A DNA stretch of 8,100 bases from Flavobacteriales bacterium (lineage in GTDB: Bacteria; Bacteroidota; Bacteroidia; Flavobacteriales; UBA7430). The translations under genes were made by a program, and so were the position numbers. The stretch spans positions 1 through 8,100 of the forward strand of contig NYWQ01000097.1 in assembly GCA_002685115.1 (NCBI GenBank), given 5' to 3'. The notes below the pieces were generated by a model. The model saw only the letters and a program-made list of their open reading frames with translations, was not told the origin of the DNA and did not search any database. Shown piece after piece: positions 6,785 through 8,100 of this stretch (positions are counted from its first letter, which is position 1; every line of letters begins with the position of its first letter).

Positions 6785-6977
6785 CAGATTCCCAAATTAA
6801 ATAGTCTAATATCATTTTTTAAATCAAAGTTGCTTATTTGAAACGAAATACTGTTTTAAATGTTCTAAACACTCGTTAGTCGTCAACCAAAACATCAACG
6901 CATCAAATCGATATATTCAATTATCTTAAAATAAACACGATTTGTTTTTATTAGTATCGTTTTAATTCAATATTGTT

Positions 6978-6985
6978 TAGTTTTG
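6978..6985 (+). promoter_or_regulatory. Candidate -7 box of the outer-membrane receptor gene promoter
   Basis: The sequence TAGTTTTG fits the Bacteroidota -7 consensus TAnnTTTG exactly. It ends 15 nt before the ATG at 7001, so a 5' leader of roughly 10 nt is expected, with A-rich sequence and no Shine-Dalgarno, as is common in this phylum. A good TTG -33 element was not found at the right spacing. The surrounding 229-nt intergenic region (6772-7000) is AT-rich and separates this gene from the divergent ccm operon. No other clear element was seen in it. Confidence 0.5.
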
Positions 6986-7000
6986 CAAAAAAGATATTAC

Positions 7001-8100
7001 ATGAAAGTATTTTGTTTTATAGCAGTTACCCTGACATCATTTTTAGTAGTTGCTCAAGAGTCATACACAAAAAAGGAAGCACCTACTTTTACTGTTTCTG
7101 GAGCTGTTTTAGATTTTGATGATCAAAATGGTTTGCCTTTTGCTGCTTTAAGTTTTTTAAACGCAGAAGATAAATCTTTAGTTACGGGAGGTATTTGTGA
7201 CAATCTTGGTAATTTTAGTATTGAAAATGTTAAAGGATCAACCTACACGCTTCTAATAGAATACATTGGATACGAGCCTACGTTAATTAATGATGTAAAG
7301 GTTCGTCGTCCGAAAAACAGTCAGATGGATCGATCTAAATCTGCAAATATAACAGTAGATATTGGTGCTTTTAAAATCAAGAAATCGATCAATCAACTCG
7401 ATGAAGTGGAGCTTGTAGAAGAAAAAGCTATGATTGTTCAGGAAATCGATCGGAAGATTTTTAATGTAGGGCAAGACATTACCAATACCGGAGGATCTGC
7501 TATTGAGTTAATGGAGAAATTACCTTCTGTAGAAGTAGATATAGACGGTAATATTAGTCTTAGAGGTTCCAATCAAGTTCGCTTATTTGTAGATGGTAAA
7601 CCTTCTATGTTAACCTCATCAGAATTGTTAGAAACCCTTCCTTCTTCTATGATAGAATCTATTGAGTTGATTACCAATCCGTCTGCTAAATACAGTCCAG
7701 AGGGTATGGCAGGAATTATTAACGTGGTACTTAAGAAAAACAATAAGGCAGGTTTTAATGGCACAGTAACTGCGACTGTTGGTTATCCAACCAGAAATAA
7801 TTTTACAACACTTTTAAATAGAAGAACAAAAAAGGTGAACATTTTTGGTTCGTATGGGTACATGGATCGTTCTTCTTGGTTTAAATCTGAAAGTGAAAGT
7901 TTTAATTATACAGACTCAACGACAACCAATTACTTAGTCCAAGAAAAATCGGGCATACAAGAACGAAATTCTCATACTTTTAAAGGGGGTATTGACTTTA
8001 CTCCCAACGAAAGTAGTTCTTTCAATCTTCAGGGTAATTTTAGCCCTTCTACCAGATCAAAAATGGATACGATCAATTATTCAGAAATTATCTCAAATGT
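7001..8100 (+). CDS. Outer-membrane beta-barrel (TonB-receptor-like) protein, 5' part (3' truncated by window)
   Basis: An open frame of 366 codons from ATG 7001 that runs off the window end without a stop. Residues 1-18 (MKVFCFIAVTLTSFLVVA, then QE) form a signal peptide. Residues about 29-125 form a carboxypeptidase-regulatory-like beta-sandwich (TFTVSGAVLDFDDQNGLPFAAL, cut short here to its key parts SGAV and LPFA; later DNLGNFSI and IEYIGYEPTL). NQLDEVELVEEK (131-142) leads into a plug-like domain at about 160-245, with ELMEKLPSVEVDIDGN, ISLRGSNQVRLFVDGKPS, and SAKYSPEGMAGIINVVLKKN. From about 250, alternating beta-strand sequence marks the start of the barrel. This is the architecture of the Bacteroidota outer-membrane beta-barrel family (OMP_b-brl_3 type), related to TonB-dependent receptors. 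Full-length members are about 750-950 aa. The ligand cannot be told. It is divergent from the ccm operon. Confidence 0.9.
   Translation, partial: MKVFCFIAVTLTSFLVVAQESYTKKEAPTFTVSGAVLDFDDQNGLPFAALSFLNAEDKSLVTGGICDNLGNFSIENVKGSTYTLLIEYIGYEPTLINDVKVRRPKNSQMDRSKSANITVDIGAFKIKKSINQLDEVELVEEKAMIVQEIDRKIFNVGQDITNTGGSAIELMEKLPSVEVDIDGNISLRGSNQVRLFVDGKPSMLTSSELLETLPSSMIESIELITNPSAKYSPEGMAGIINVVLKKNNKAGFNGTVTATVGYPTRNNFTTLLNRRTKKVNIFGSYGYMDRSSWFKSESESFNYTDSTTTNYLVQEKSGIQERNSHTFKGGIDFTPNESSSFNLQGNFSPSTRSKMDTINYSEIISN

Noticed and set aside
6115..6795. Longer ccmB frame from TTG 6795
   Set aside because: Adds eight residues with no family support and would put the promoter-like -7 box inside the gene; ATG 6771 gives a normal CcmB N-terminus.
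6934..6963. Short inverted repeat (ACGAT at 6937-6941 and ATCGT at 6956-6960) that could be an operator upstream of the receptor gene
   Set aside because: Only five clean base pairs plus two after a mismatch, in AT-rich DNA; expected by chance and not supported by any second copy.
7283..7764. Two 63-codon minus-strand frames within the outer-membrane receptor gene
   Set aside because: They are opposite a continuous, clearly coding frame with family motifs throughout; no independent support.
1..8100. Mobile element, CRISPR array, tRNA, rRNA or defence system
   Set aside because: No repeated spacers, transposase or integrase motifs, terminal repeats or tRNA-like cloverleaf seen; the content is core metabolism and envelope genes.

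Overview
The window is low-GC DNA that reads as a member of the Bacteroidota, most likely a Flavobacteriia-like aerobe. Three things suggest this: a valyl-tRNA synthetase of Bacteroidota type, a cytochrome c maturation operon containing the CxxxY form of CcmE and a long CcmF, and a divergent outer-membrane beta-barrel protein with a carboxypeptidase-regulatory-like N-terminal domain. Two promoter -7 boxes also match the Bacteroidota consensus TAnnTTTG. Species cannot be named from this sequence alone.

Layout. Positions 1-1059 (+) hold the 3' end of valS, beginning just before the KMSKS loop. A strong palindrome at 1071-1105 serves as a bidirectional terminator between valS and the convergent genes. 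From 6771 down to 1120, seven minus-strand genes form one tightly packed unit, in transcription order ccmB, ccmC, ccmD-like, ccmE, ccmF, a Rossmann/DUF2520 protein, and a KdsC-type HAD phosphatase. Gaps are 14, 4, 1 and 2 nt, followed by overlaps of 4 and 11 nt. A 229-nt intergenic region (6772-7000) carries divergent promoter candidates. From 7001 (+) to the window end runs the 5' part of an outer-membrane beta-barrel receptor-like gene.

How the genes work together. CcmB and CcmC are membrane parts of the haem-handling ABC complex, CcmD helps release haem-loaded CcmE, CcmE carries haem in the periplasm, and CcmF attaches it to apocytochrome c. No ccmA, ccmG, ccmH or ccmI lies in this operon, although both of its ends appear to be inside the window. 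CcmE has Cys in place of the usual haem-binding His. This resembles the naturally reduced Ccm systems known from some archaea and Desulfovibrio. The last two genes (DUF2520, KdsC-like) have no obvious role in cytochrome c maturation but are translationally coupled to it.

No mobile element, CRISPR array, tRNA or rRNA was seen. The window is mostly ordinary core-genome content. The points of interest are variations within the Ccm system and the unexplained coupling of the DUF2520 and KdsC genes to it.
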